NCBI GenBank assembly: GCA_029975965.1
Contig: JARKOV010000149.1
Location: 1 to 64,000 of the forward strand
Direction of reading: 5' to 3'
Source of the DNA: Anaerolinea sp.
GTDB taxonomy: Bacteria > Chloroflexota > Anaerolineae > Anaerolineales > Anaerolineaceae
Length of the DNA stretch: 64,000 nt
The notes below the pieces were generated by a model. That model did no database searches. It saw nothing but the letters and a program-made list of their open reading frames with translations, and was not told the origin of the DNA. Within the stretch, counting starts at the first letter, position 1. Every line of letters starts with the position of its first letter. Positions 33,972-42,396 of this stretch are shown one piece after another. The position numbers were made by a program, and so were the translations under genes.

Positions 33972-34739
33972 TCAGGCTTTCGCCGAGGCGGCGGCCTGGA
34001 CGATGGCGATAAAATCGGGAGCTTTCAGGCTGGCTCCACCGACCAGCGCGCCGTCGATATCGGGCATGGCGAACAACTCGGCGGCGTTCTTGGCGTTGAC
34101 CGATCCGCCGTACTGGATGCGCATGGCCTGGGCGGTGAAATCGCCGAAAAGATCTTTGAGCACCGGGCGAATCACACCGGCGTGCACATCCTGGGCCTGT
34201 TGCGAGGTGGCGGCTCGACCGGTGCCGATTGCCCAGACCGGCTCGTAGGCGATGACCACGTACACGGCCTGCTGCGGACTGATGCCACTCAAGCCGAGGC
34301 GAGTCTGGCGGGTGACCACTTCGGCGGTCAGTCCGGCTTCGTTTTCACTGAGGGTTTCACCGACGCACATGATGGGGGTCAGCCCGGCAGCCAGGGCGGC
34401 TTTGACTTTTTTGTTAACCATTTCGTCGGTTTCCGAGAAGTACGCTCGCCGCTCGGAATGGCCGAGGATCACGTACTGGCAAAATTCTGCCACCATGTTG
34501 GGTGACACCTCGCCGGTGTAAGCGCCGGAGGATTCCCAGTGCATATTTTGCGCGCCCAGGCCGATCCCGCTTCCGGCGAGCATGTTGGCGAGTGAGACGA
34601 GGTAAGGGAAAGGCGGGCAAATTGCCCGCTCGACGGTGCTCAAAGGTTGCAAGCCGGTGAGAAGCTCGGCGGTGAGCAGGCGAGCCTCTTCGGCGGTCTT
34701 GTTCATCTTCCAGTTGCCGGCAACAAACATGGTGCGCAT
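33972..34739 (-). CDS. tpiA: Triosephosphate isomerase
   Basis: Interconverts dihydroxyacetone phosphate and glyceraldehyde 3-phosphate in glycolysis. 255 residues. Family motifs are complete: AGNWKMNKT, the electrophilic His in YVILGHSERRAYF, the catalytic Glu in VIAYEPVWAIGTG and the phosphate loop IQYGGSV. A GAGGAACT ribosome binding site precedes ATG 34739. Usually with gap/pgk, but here it leads a pair with a sugar epimerase. Confidence 0.97.
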   Translation of the reverse strand: MRTMFVAGNWKMNKTAEEARLLTAELLTGLQPLSTVERAICPPFPYLVSLANMLAGSGIGLGAQNMHWESSGAYTGEVSPNMVAEFCQYVILGHSERRAYFSETDEMVNKKVKAALAAGLTPIMCVGETLSENEAGLTAEVVTRQTRLGLSGISPQQAVYVVIAYEPVWAIGTGRAATSQQAQDVHAGVIRPVLKDLFGDFTAQAMRIQYGGSVNAKNAAELFAMPDIDGALVGGASLKAPDFIAIVQAAASAKA

Positions 34740-34768
34740 AGTTCCTCGATGGGGTAGATTTGCTCTCT

Positions 34769-34774
34769 ATTGTA
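34769..34774 (-). promoter_or_regulatory. -10 box of the tpiA operon
   Basis: Minus-strand TACAAT about 30 bases before the tpiA ATG; the -35 region is weak. This is an ordinary leadered start, in contrast to the leaderless genes elsewhere in the window. Confidence 0.4.
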
Positions 34775-34914
34775 CCCGATCTTTGAGACGCCTCGCAGGG
34801 GTTCCCTCGTCACCTGCCCGTGATAGGATCGTAAATGTCACCGCGCAGTTGTGATTAATATCACTATCGGTCAGGCGGCTGAAAGGCTATGATATTCATA
34901 ATTCAATGTATGCA

Positions 34915-34928
34915 TATATGCGCATATA
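34915..34928. promoter_or_regulatory. 14-bp perfect palindrome upstream of the arsR-type gene
   Basis: TATATGCGCATATA, 18 bases before the ATG at 34947, next to further self-complementary AT-rich words (CATATATG at 34913-34920). Placement and symmetry fit an operator bound by the ArsR-family regulator it precedes. Confidence 0.5.
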
Positions 34929-34946
34929 AGGAATGGTAAAAAATTA

Positions 34947-35294
34947 ATGATTACCCCTACTTTAACCCAAGAAATCACTGCGTTGCATGCCAATATTTGC
35001 TCGGCGCTGGCGGATCCGAGTCGCATCTTGATCTTGTATGCCTTGAACGAAAAGCCCAGCAATGTCAGCTCGCTTGCCGAAGTGCTGGGCATTTCGCAGT
35101 CCGCAGCATCCCGTCACCTTAACCTGCTGCGCGAGCGTGGCATTGTTACCTCGCAGCGCGAGGGACAGTCGGTGGTAAATTCACTGACCGACCCGCGCAT
35201 TATCGAAGCGCTCGACCTGTTGCGCGCAGTGCTGACCAGCAAGTTGAAGAATCAGGCTGCCCTGGTCGAATCGGGTCTCGATTCATCGATCTAA
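34947..35294 (+). CDS. ArsR/SmtB-family regulator of the sulfur module
   Basis: 115-residue winged-helix repressor-type protein: ALADPSRILILYALNEKPSN, then SSLAEVLGISQSAASRHLNLL (recognition helix) and the wing RGIVTSQREGQSVVNSL. It has one cysteine (NICSAL, Cys18), so the two-cysteine sulfane sensing of SqrR/BigR is not expected as such. It sits 24 bases before the SQR-like gene and probably controls itself and that operon through the palindrome at 34915-34928. Confidence 0.88.
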   Translation: MITPTLTQEITALHANICSALADPSRILILYALNEKPSNVSSLAEVLGISQSAASRHLNLLRERGIVTSQREGQSVVNSLTDPRIIEALDLLRAVLTSKLKNQAALVESGLDSSI

Positions 35295-35318
35295 TTTCAC
35301 TTTCTCCGGGAGAAAACA

Positions 35319-36551
35319 ATGAAGAAACTGGTTATTCTTGGGGCCGGCACGGCCGGCACGATGGTGGTCAACCGCTTGAGCAAGCTGCTCAACATGGATG
35401 AGTGGCAGATCACCCTGGTGGACCAGGACCCGGTGCATTATTACCAGCCCGGCTATCTCTTGATCCCCTTCGATATGTACGCTCGAAAAGATGTGGTGAA
35501 ACCGAAAACCCACTTTGTTCCTCGTGGGGCCAGGTTGATCCTCTCGACGATCGATGGCATCGAGCCCGAAGCGAACCGGGTGAAGTTGGGAAACGGCACG
35601 ACCCTTGACTACGACTTTCTGATCATCGCCACCGGAGCTGATATTCACCCCGCCGAGACTCCCGGCCTGGCAGAGCATGAATGGGGTAAGTCGATCCACA
35701 CTTTTTATTCGCTGGACGGCGCAGTTGCCCTGGCGAACAAACTGCGCACCTGGGAAGGCGGGCGGTTGGTCGTCAACGTGGTCGAGAACCCGATTAAGTG
35801 CCCTGTGGCGCCGCTCGAGTTCCTCATGCTGGCGGATTGGTACTTCCATGAACGGGGCATCCGTGACCGGGTTGAGCTGGTCTATGCGACCCCGTTGCCA
35901 GGGGCGTTCACCAAGCCAATTGCCTCAAAATTGTTGGGCGACCTGTTGGTTCAGAAGGGCATAAACGTCGAGGCCGAGTATATGATCGAGCGCGCTGAAC
36001 CGGATGAGAAGAAGATTTACTCCTACGACGAGAGAGAGATCGAATACGATTTACTGGTCAGCGTGCCGCTCAATAAAGGTGCGGATGTGATCGGGAAATC
36101 TGGCCTGGGCGATGAGTTGAATTACGTTCCGGTCAATAAGCATACCTTCCTCTCCGACCAGTTCGCGAACATTTTCGTGTTGGGAGATGCCTCGAATGCT
36201 CCCGCCTCCAAGGCCGGATCGGTGACCCATTTTGCCGTGGACACGTTTGGCGAGAACTTCGTGCGCTACACGGAAGGGCGCGAGCTGCTCCCGCTCTTCG
36301 ACGGGCACGCCAACTGCTTCCTCGAGTCTGGGTTCGGCAAAGGCCTGCTGATCGACTTCAACTATGAGCAAGAGCCGCTCCCCGGGCGCTATCCGTTGCC
36401 GGGTATCGGGCCTTTCACCCTCTTGGAGGAGTCCGAGATCAATCACTGGGGCAAGTTGATGTTCCGCTGGATGTATTGGAACCTGCTGCTCAAGGGTCAG
36501 GAGCTGCCCTTATCCGCGACGATGAGCATGGCCGGCAAGTGGAAGAGCTAG
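35319..36551 (+). CDS. Sulfide:quinone oxidoreductase-like flavoprotein
   Basis: 410 residues. FAD-binding GAGTAGTMVVNRL, the second dinucleotide site FLIIATGADI and the C-terminal FVLGDASNAPASKAGSVTHF are typical of SQR and related FAD/NAD disulfide oxidoreductases. Two cysteines fit the SQR redox pair: Cys161 in NPIKCPVAPLE and Cys333 in HANCFLESGFGKG. The third cysteine of type I SQR is absent. The C-terminus is hydrophobic and may touch the membrane. Followed closely by DUF1641, DsrC-like and DsrE-like genes, so a role in sulfide or sulfane-sulfur oxidation is likely. Confidence 0.8.
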   Translation: MKKLVILGAGTAGTMVVNRLSKLLNMDEWQITLVDQDPVHYYQPGYLLIPFDMYARKDVVKPKTHFVPRGARLILSTIDGIEPEANRVKLGNGTTLDYDFLIIATGADIHPAETPGLAEHEWGKSIHTFYSLDGAVALANKLRTWEGGRLVVNVVENPIKCPVAPLEFLMLADWYFHERGIRDRVELVYATPLPGAFTKPIASKLLGDLLVQKGINVEAEYMIERAEPDEKKIYSYDEREIEYDLLVSVPLNKGADVIGKSGLGDELNYVPVNKHTFLSDQFANIFVLGDASNAPASKAGSVTHFAVDTFGENFVRYTEGRELLPLFDGHANCFLESGFGKGLLIDFNYEQEPLPGRYPLPGIGPFTLLEESEINHWGKLMFRWMYWNLLLKGQELPLSATMSMAGKWKS

Positions 36552-36559
36552 GAGGGATG

Positions 36560-37252
36560 ATGGAGCAGGCACTTGCGGAACTGAACCAGAAGCTAGATGC
36601 TCTTTCTGTCCAGGTGGCCTACCTGGCGGAGCAAGCCCAGCTCGCAGAGCGCTCGCGTGAAGCCGGTGACGAGCTCTTGCAAGATGTGATGCCCATCGCG
36701 CGCGATGCAATGGCGCGTGTCTCCAATGAAATGGAAGAGGTGCAGGAATACCTTCAGGTCGAAGACCTGGTGCGGCTGTTGAAGAAACTGGCCCGGCACT
36801 TGCCTCAGATCGAGATGTTGCTGGATCAGCTTGACAGTGTCACCGACCTGCTGGAAGTCATGGAGCCGATCACCAAAGAGGGCGTCGATAAAGTGACCAC
36901 CCTGATGGGAGAGTTGGAAAAGAAAGGCTACTTTGCCTTTGCGCGCGGCGGGGCTCGCATCGCAGATAACGTGGTGACATCCTTTACCGAGGAGGACGTC
37001 AACCGGTTGGGCGACAACATCGTGCTGATCCTTAACACGGTGAAAGATATGACCCAGCCGGAGATCATGAACTTCGTGCGCAACACGCTGCTTGTGGCGG
37101 AAAAAGAGGTCGAAAAGCCGGTCGATACCTCGCTGATGGGGCTGATGCGCCAGATGCGCGATCCGGCTGTCCGGCGCGGCCTCGCTTTGACCCTGCGCGT
37201 CTTGCATGTGGTCGGCGAGCAAGCCGCCGGTAACGAAAATCGTAATGCTTAA
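36560..37252 (+). CDS. DUF1641 protein
   Basis: About 230 residues, mainly helical. The C-terminal half matches DUF1641 (LDSVTDLLEVMEPITKEGVD, then MGELEKKGYFAFARGGARIA and LGDNIVLILNTVKDM). The N-terminal ~85 residues are rich in heptad-like Leu/Ala/Glu and may form a coiled coil. DUF1641 proteins are often encoded next to SQR-like flavoproteins or formate dehydrogenases; their activity is unknown. Two adjacent ATGs (36557, 36560) follow AGGAGGG; the second has the better spacing. Confidence 0.82.
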   Translation: MEQALAELNQKLDALSVQVAYLAEQAQLAERSREAGDELLQDVMPIARDAMARVSNEMEEVQEYLQVEDLVRLLKKLARHLPQIEMLLDQLDSVTDLLEVMEPITKEGVDKVTTLMGELEKKGYFAFARGGARIADNVVTSFTEEDVNRLGDNIVLILNTVKDMTQPEIMNFVRNTLLVAEKEVEKPVDTSLMGLMRQMRDPAVRRGLALTLRVLHVVGEQAAGNENRNA

Positions 37253-37283
37253 ATTATTTCAACCAATCTGGCAGGAGGAATCA

Positions 37284-37601
37284 ATGGCAACACGTGAGAT
37301 CGCAGGAAAGACCGTTCAGGTCAACGAGGAAGGGTTCATGACCAACCCGGCGGAGTGGACCAAGGAAATTGCGGTGGAGATCGCCAAGGAAGAAGGCATC
37401 GCCGAATTGAGCGCAGCGCACTGGCAGGTGATCGATTTCTGCCGCAAGAGCGCCGCCACCAGCGGAAAAGCGCCGACGTTGCGCACGATCACCACTGGCT
37501 CAGGCGTCTCGACCAAGGACCTGTTCACGCTGTTCCCCAAGGGACCGGCGAAGAAGGTGGCGCGCATTTCAGGGTTGGGCAAGCCGGAAGGCTGCGTCTA
37601 G
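37284..37601 (+). CDS. DsrC/TusE-family sulfur carrier protein
   Basis: 105 residues. The family C-terminus is intact, GLGKPEGCV, with the penultimate Cys104 that carries sulfur. The second cysteine of true DsrC, about ten residues upstream, is missing (KKVARISGLG has Ala there), so this is a one-cysteine TusE-like or DsrC-like protein. Typical core: DEEGFMTNPAEWTKEIA-like start (here NEEGFMTNPAEW) and LSAAHWQVIDFCRK. AGGAGGA lies before ATG 37284. Likely receives sulfur from the DsrE-like protein next door. Confidence 0.9.
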   Translation: MATREIAGKTVQVNEEGFMTNPAEWTKEIAVEIAKEEGIAELSAAHWQVIDFCRKSAATSGKAPTLRTITTGSGVSTKDLFTLFPKGPAKKVARISGLGKPEGCV

Positions 37602-37642
37602 CCGCCAGCAAGGCAAAGTTGGATTCAACGGAGGTATTTCGC

Positions 37643-38146
37643 ATGGCTGACGAGAACCGCAAGATCGCATTTATTTGCTCCAAGGGCACCCTGGATATGG
37701 CTTACCCGGCGCTGGTGATGGGCTGGGCGGCCCTCGGCAACGGGATCGACGTGACCATCTTCTTCACCTTCTGGGGCATGGATTTAATTAACAAGATGCG
37801 GGTGGATCACCTGGAGATTGCTCCGGTGGCCAACACCAGCATGAAGATGAGCTTGATGGGCGTGAATACGGGCAACCTGGGTATCCCCAACCTGATGGGC
37901 GTCTTGCCTGGCATGACCGCCTTTGCCACCAAGCTGATGAACGACAAAATGAAAGCGCTCGATGTTCCGCCGGTGCGCGAATACCTGCAAATGCTGGTGG
38001 ACGCCGGGGCGAAACTGTATGCCTGCAAGATGTCGGTGGATATGTTCGGGCTTGCCAAGGAAGACTTCATCGACGGCGTCATCGACATCGTCACCGCGGG
38101 CGATTTCATGGATATGACCGAAGGCGCGCAGATTATCTTCATCTAG
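37643..38146 (+). CDS. DsrE/DsrF-family sulfurtransferase-like protein (DsrE2 type)
   Basis: 167 residues. The DsrE/F/H-like fold is seen in KIAFICSKGTLDMAYPALVM, GIDVTIFFTFWGMDLI, and LYACKMSVDMFGLAKEDF. Two conserved-looking cysteines are Cys12 and Cys128; Cys128 in YACKMS is the usual sulfur-carrying position in DsrE2. It ends the five-gene sulfur module and is followed by a strong hairpin. GGAGG lies before ATG 37643. Confidence 0.88.
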   Translation: MADENRKIAFICSKGTLDMAYPALVMGWAALGNGIDVTIFFTFWGMDLINKMRVDHLEIAPVANTSMKMSLMGVNTGNLGIPNLMGVLPGMTAFATKLMNDKMKALDVPPVREYLQMLVDAGAKLYACKMSVDMFGLAKEDFIDGVIDIVTAGDFMDMTEGAQIIFI

Positions 38147-38164
38147 GATTTCGTTCTAAAACAG

Positions 38165-38197
38165 AACACAGGCCGGCAAACCATGCCGGCCTGTGTT
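38165..38197. terminator. Perfect hairpin between sulfur module and convergent gene
   Basis: Arms aacacaggccggca (38165-38178) and its complement (38184-38197) with a 5-base loop, 19 bases after the DsrE-like stop. Only a TT at the end of the stem, no longer T-run. Confidence 0.65.
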
Positions 38198-38211
38198 GCG
38201 TTCCAGCCAAC

Positions 38212-39783
38212 TCACGGAGAAGCGGGGCGTACCTCAAAAACCACCGAGTCTCCGTCGCGGTACACTTCTTGCAGACCGGGGTCTTGCGCAGCCGTTTCTA
38301 GAAAGCCCTTGTGGCGCAAGTCGGTCAACACGTAGCTGGCGCCGAACGCCTGGGCAATCAGCGCGGACGGTTCGTCGATATCTCCCTGCGTGATCTCAAC
38401 CCATACCTGGTAAAGGTCGGCATCGTACAGCAGCATATAAGTGGGATCCAACCCGATCAGGTAGGTATTGTGGGTGTTGTAGAAGAACAGGCGGGGAAAA
38501 TCGTCCCAGTCGGTCTGGAACACGCGCGCACCGGCGGGGGTGTTGGCTGCCAGCCAGGCGGATGATCCGGCGTAAGTCTGGGATGGTTTGGAGGTTTGCA
38601 GGCTGGCCTGTGCGTCGCGCAGGGTCACCCAGGCACCTGGAAGCAGTACCAGGATCAGGGCCAGCGCCGGCAGGAACCGGCGCAAGCGGCCATCCGGCGA
38701 GGGCGTCTCCAGCGAGGAGAACACTGCCGACCAGGCAAACGCGGCAAAGACCAGGGCGAAGGGGGGAAAATATTCGATGAAGCGCCTGGACTGCATCAAC
38801 ATCAAACCAAACAGGCTGGCAAGAATGAAACTGACCGCGGTGCGCAGGTCGATGCGCTTGCCGCTCAAGCCCAGCGCAAAGGCGCCGCTGACGAAAGCGA
38901 ACAGGGCCAGGGGTGAATTCTTCAATAACTGCGCGGTTTCGTAGGGGTACCATTCGTTGCCCACGCTGATCTCAGTCGCCTCGAACAGCTTCGGCACGAT
39001 GTGCTGGAACGCGAAGACGACATTGTGAGGGAAATAGGGATTGATCAGCAATCCCAACAACGTCCCTGCCGCGGTGTAGAGCAGCGGCTTGAGATCGAGC
39101 TTCTTCTCGATCAACCAGGCGGCGATCACATAGACCACGGCGATGATACCCAGCAAAGGAAATGCATCGTACAGCCAGACGTAAACGAAGGAGAGCACCC
39201 CCAGGTGGAGATAATTCTTGCGCAGCAGCCAATCCAACCCGAGCATTAACACGGCCAGGGAGAGCGACTGAGCCCGGGTGATGCTCATCCGGTAAATAAA
39301 GGCCTCGGAAATCGCGACCAGCCCCAACGCCCACAAGGGAGCCAGGCGAATGCGCTGATTTTTGAATACGTACCAGGTGCTCAGGAAGGCCAGGCTCGCG
39401 AAGGTCACTGCGGCCAGCTTGGCCCCGATTACCAGGTTGCCGAAGGTGAAAGGGATCAGGGCGACGTGGAAGAGAAAATGATGGTCGTAAAACTCGCGCG
39501 GGTTCAAGATAGAAAGCGGCAACCAGGGGAACTCCGGCTTGAGCCCTTCGGTGCGCATCAGGTATGCCAGCTTGATATGGTAATAGCCGTCGTTGTCGGG
39601 TAAATCGGAGCTGGCGAACTGCACGAGCGCCAGAAAGAGGATGAATACCGCCCATATCAACCAACCGCTGCGAGTCTCTCGCCATGCACTGAGCAGCATC
39701 GCCTTCAAGTTCAGCGATCGGACGGTGGACGTCCACCAGGGACGGATCCGGAAGGATCGGGCTTTGCTGAGCATCTCTTCCAT
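38212..39783 (-). CDS. GT-C-like polytopic membrane glycosyltransferase
   Basis: 523 residues from ATG 39783 (AAGGAG seven bases upstream). Ten or more membrane helices are followed by a ~110-residue outer domain (LAANTPAGARVFQTDWDDFP). The first loop, SDLPDNDGYYHIKLAYLMRT, resembles the Asp-containing loop of STT3/GT-C enzymes, which transfer sugars from polyprenyl phosphate donors. A further acidic/His motif is EFYDHHFLFH. Probably glycosylates an envelope polymer or protein; the exact family is uncertain. Confidence 0.7.
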   Translation of the reverse strand: MEEMLSKARSFRIRPWWTSTVRSLNLKAMLLSAWRETRSGWLIWAVFILFLALVQFASSDLPDNDGYYHIKLAYLMRTEGLKPEFPWLPLSILNPREFYDHHFLFHVALIPFTFGNLVIGAKLAAVTFASLAFLSTWYVFKNQRIRLAPLWALGLVAISEAFIYRMSITRAQSLSLAVLMLGLDWLLRKNYLHLGVLSFVYVWLYDAFPLLGIIAVVYVIAAWLIEKKLDLKPLLYTAAGTLLGLLINPYFPHNVVFAFQHIVPKLFEATEISVGNEWYPYETAQLLKNSPLALFAFVSGAFALGLSGKRIDLRTAVSFILASLFGLMLMQSRRFIEYFPPFALVFAAFAWSAVFSSLETPSPDGRLRRFLPALALILVLLPGAWVTLRDAQASLQTSKPSQTYAGSSAWLAANTPAGARVFQTDWDDFPRLFFYNTHNTYLIGLDPTYMLLYDADLYQVWVEITQGDIDEPSALIAQAFGASYVLTDLRHKGFLETAAQDPGLQEVYRDGDSVVFEVRPASP

Positions 39784-39802
39784 CAGGGTTCTCCTTGACA
39801 AG

Positions 39803-39839
39803 GATTTGCAGGCCGGTTACTATGACCGGCCTGCAAATC
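39803..39839. terminator. Perfect hairpin after the DUF5667 gene
   Basis: Arms gatttgcaggccggt (39803-39817) and its complement (39825-39839) with a 7-base loop, 35 bases after the DUF5667 stop and 20 bases before the start of the GT-C gene. No T-run. Confidence 0.55.
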
Positions 39840-39874
39840 GTGGGGGTGATGATTAGCCGGTAATCACGACGGAA

Positions 39875-40762
39875 TTAATCGTCGTCGTCATCGCCGTTGT
39901 CATTGCCGTTATCGTCGTTGCCGTTGTCGTCGTTGCCGTTGTCGTCGTTGCCGTTGTCGTCGTTGCTGTTGTTGTCATTGCCGTTGTCATCGTTGCCGTT
40001 GTCGTCATTGCTGTTGGCATTGCTATTGCTGTTCGAGTTGCCGCTGCCAATCTTGCTCTTGTTGTCATTGCCTTTGTCATCATCATTGCCATTGTCATCA
40101 TTGCTGTTGGCATTTTTATTGCCGTCATCATCATTGTCATTGTCGTCGTTGCTATTGGCATTGGCATTGTCGTTGCCATTGTCATCGTTGCTGTTGTCAT
40201 TGTCATTGCCATTGTCGTCATTGCTGTTGGCATTGGCGTTGCTGTTGCTATTGTCGGAGGGCAATTCCAGGCTTCCGGCGGTGCGGGTCGAGTCGAGGGC
40301 GCGGGCCACGGCGGTTCGGACGGCATCCGGGGCATTGGCGGCCAGAACGCTCAATGTCTGCGCGTAAGAGGTGAGGGCAGCGGTGATCTCCTGGGCGATT
40401 CGGGCGGCGCGGGCCGGATCATTGGCAGAGAGGGTATCGAGCTCCAGAATGGCGCCGTTGATCGCGGCTTCAAAGGCCAGGACGGCCTGGCTGACCTGTG
40501 TATAGCGCCCTTCCTCGATCAGTTTGCTGATTTCCGCCAGCCGCTCCTGGGCAAATTGGAGTTTTAGCTGCGCCCGGTTTCCGGCATCTTGCGCCAGGTT
40601 CAGGCGGGTCTGTTCAATCGAGGTTTTCACCGGGTAAAGAGCATCGCCGGGGATGGCGGATTTGGCGGCTACACTTGTGATGCCGATACCACCGAAGACC
40701 AGTGCCACTAGCACGAATGCCAGGGCGAGGATGCGGATTGTGGACGATTGTTTGGGGTTCAT
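39875..40762 (-). CDS. DUF5667 protein with a long Asp/Asn/Gly-rich tail
   Basis: 295 residues from ATG 40762, supported by GGAGG upstream. A signal or anchor helix (~10-30, ILALAFVLVALVFGGIGI) is followed by the DUF5667 core (AIPGDALYPVKTSIEQTRLN, then KLQFAQERLAEISKLIEEGR). From residue 170 to the end (126 residues) the chain is almost only Asp, Asn, Ser, Gly, Ala. DUF5667 proteins are usually exported and found with ECF sigma factors; none is adjacent. The acidic tail could bind calcium or act as a flexible spacer. Confidence 0.8.
   Translation of the reverse strand: MNPKQSSTIRILALAFVLVALVFGGIGITSVAAKSAIPGDALYPVKTSIEQTRLNLAQDAGNRAQLKLQFAQERLAEISKLIEEGRYTQVSQAVLAFEAAINGAILELDTLSANDPARAARIAQEITAALTSYAQTLSVLAANAPDAVRTAVARALDSTRTAGSLELPSDNSNSNANANSNDDNGNDNDNSNDDNGNDNANANSNDDNDNDDDGNKNANSNDDNGNDDDKGNDNKSKIGSGNSNSNSNANSNDDNGNDDNGNDNNSNDDNGNDDNGNDDNGNDDNGNDNGDDDDD
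39878..40255 (-). repeat. Low-complexity repeat coding Asn-Asp-Asp-Asn-Gly units
   Basis: Tandem imperfect repeats of gtcgttgcc-type words (plus strand) encode N-D-D-N-G and N-S-N-A units. The DNA is repetitive enough to vary in copy number by slippage. The unit near the 3' end (NDDNGNDDNG) is the most regular, with a 15-base period. Confidence 0.85.
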
Positions 40763-40949
40763 TTTTGTTTCCTCCAGTTGGTTGTCGTGTTTCGATCTGC
40801 GTCCATCATACCTGCTCAGGACGGGTGCTAAAACCGTCGCAAGTCGATCCTTGATGCGAGCTTTGGTCTCAATTTCCTGACACAAATTAAGACTTTCGTC
40901 GGATACTTATCCGGGCCTTTTAGGGCAATCGGGATGACCATCCTCCAGG

Positions 40950-40955
40950 TATAAT
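40950..40955 (+). promoter_or_regulatory. -10 box of a likely leaderless promoter (sensor kinase gene)
   Basis: Perfect TATAAT with 7 bases to the ATG at 40963. No ribosome binding site. Confidence 0.6.
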
Positions 40956-40962
40956 TTTATTA

Positions 40963-42396
40963 ATGAAGAAAATCACAGGTCGCATCCGGAATTTCTTCGC
41001 GAGCCTCGATCTCAGCCAGCGATTCATGTTGGCCAGTTTATTGATCCTGTTGCTTGGGGTGGTCGGCATCAGCGCGTGGGTCGAGCACCAGATCGTGACG
41101 GGGGTGATCCACCGCGCCGGTGCGACGACCGCGCTGTACGTCGACAGTTTTGTCTCTCCCTACCTGCAGGAGCTGGGTCAGTCGGATGATTTGACGCCGG
41201 AACATGAGGCTGCCTTGGGCAGGCTGCTTCAAGATACGCCGATGGGTCAACAGATTGTGGCCTTGAAGGTTTGGAACACCCGCGGTAAGCTGCTCTACAC
41301 CACCGACCGCTCGGTTGTCGGAAAGACTTATCCGATGCACGAGGGGATGCTGCGCGCCCGCTTGGGCGAGGTTGTTTCTGAAATCTCCACGCTCAATGAA
41401 GAAGAAAATGCCGCCCTGGGAGCGCTTTACGATCACCTGCTGGAGACGTACAGTCCGGTCTGGCTGAGTGGGACCGACCAGGTCATTGCGGTGGCTGAGT
41501 ATTATCACCTCACCGATGAGCTCGACCGTGAGATCGCCGTCTTGAAACAGCGAACCTGGCTGGTGGTTGGGGTTGTCTTATTCTTGATCTACCTGCTCCT
41601 GGCGGGTTTCGTGCGCAGAACATCGGACACGATCACCACCCAACAGACGGACCTGGCTCAGAAAGTGGTGCAACTGACCAACCTGCTCTCGCAGAACCGG
41701 GCGCTCCACCAGCGGGTGCGCCGGGCGTCGGCAAGCGTAGCGCTACTGAATGAAGGCTACTTGCGCCGGATCGGCTCCGAGCTGCATGACGGGCCAGCGC
41801 AGGACCTGGGCCTATCACTGCTGCGGCTCGACTCGCTGGTCGGAAAAATCGAAGATCATCCGGAGAATTTGACTGGGACGAAAGTTATTGAGCAAATCGA
41901 GGAGATTGAGGTCTCGCTGCAAAACGCGCTGAAAGAAATTCGCGGGATCGCCGGCGGTTTGAGCCTGCCCCAACTCGCCCAAATGGGGTTCCGCGAGACG
42001 GTCGAGCGCGTGGTACAGACCCACGAGCGCCAGACTGGCACGCAGGTCGAACTCGAGCTGGGCGAAATTCCCGGGGAGACGTCCCTACCGGTGAAGATCA
42101 CCGTGTACCGCCTGATCCAAGAGGGGTTGAACAACGCCTTCCGGCACGCCGGTGGGATGGGCCAAAAGGTTCGCGTGGGTTGTGAGGAAGACCAACTGGT
42201 GGTGGAAGTCTCCGATTCTGGGCCGGGCTTCGAGGCAAGCCAGGTTGCTGGTCAGGAAGATCACCTGGGGTTGAGCGGCATGCGCGAACGAGTGGAAAGC
42301 ATGGAGGGTCGGTTCAGCCTGGAAAGCCATCTGGGGCAGGGAACGAAAATCGTCGCCCGGCTGCCGTATCCTGGCGAAGGAAGTGGGGAATCATGA
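40963..42396 (+). CDS. Sensor histidine kinase, NarX/LiaS type (HisKA_3)
   Basis: Membrane kinase of 477 residues. Two membrane helices (~22-40 and ~199-216) enclose an outside sensor region of about 155 residues with no clear ligand motif. The HisKA_3 phospho-acceptor is His275 in IGSELHDGPAQDLGLSL. The ATPase domain has LIQEGLNNAFRHAGG (N box) and VSDSGPGF (G1). It overlaps the response regulator gene by 4 bases, and the two form a two-component system. Confidence 0.92.
   Translation: MKKITGRIRNFFASLDLSQRFMLASLLILLLGVVGISAWVEHQIVTGVIHRAGATTALYVDSFVSPYLQELGQSDDLTPEHEAALGRLLQDTPMGQQIVALKVWNTRGKLLYTTDRSVVGKTYPMHEGMLRARLGEVVSEISTLNEEENAALGALYDHLLETYSPVWLSGTDQVIAVAEYYHLTDELDREIAVLKQRTWLVVGVVLFLIYLLLAGFVRRTSDTITTQQTDLAQKVVQLTNLLSQNRALHQRVRRASASVALLNEGYLRRIGSELHDGPAQDLGLSLLRLDSLVGKIEDHPENLTGTKVIEQIEEIEVSLQNALKEIRGIAGGLSLPQLAQMGFRETVERVVQTHERQTGTQVELELGEIPGETSLPVKITVYRLIQEGLNNAFRHAGGMGQKVRVGCEEDQLVVEVSDSGPGFEASQVAGQEDHLGLSGMRERVESMEGRFSLESHLGQGTKIVARLPYPGEGSGES

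Noticed and set aside
39878..40255. CRISPR-like appearance of the repeated words
   Set aside because: Repeats are short, contiguous, codon-phased and lack spacers; they code for the DUF5667 tail.
39897..40367. Leu/Ser/Pro repeat protein on the plus strand
   Set aside because: It is the antisense reading of the Asp/Asn/Gly repeat tail of the DUF5667 gene; no start signal.
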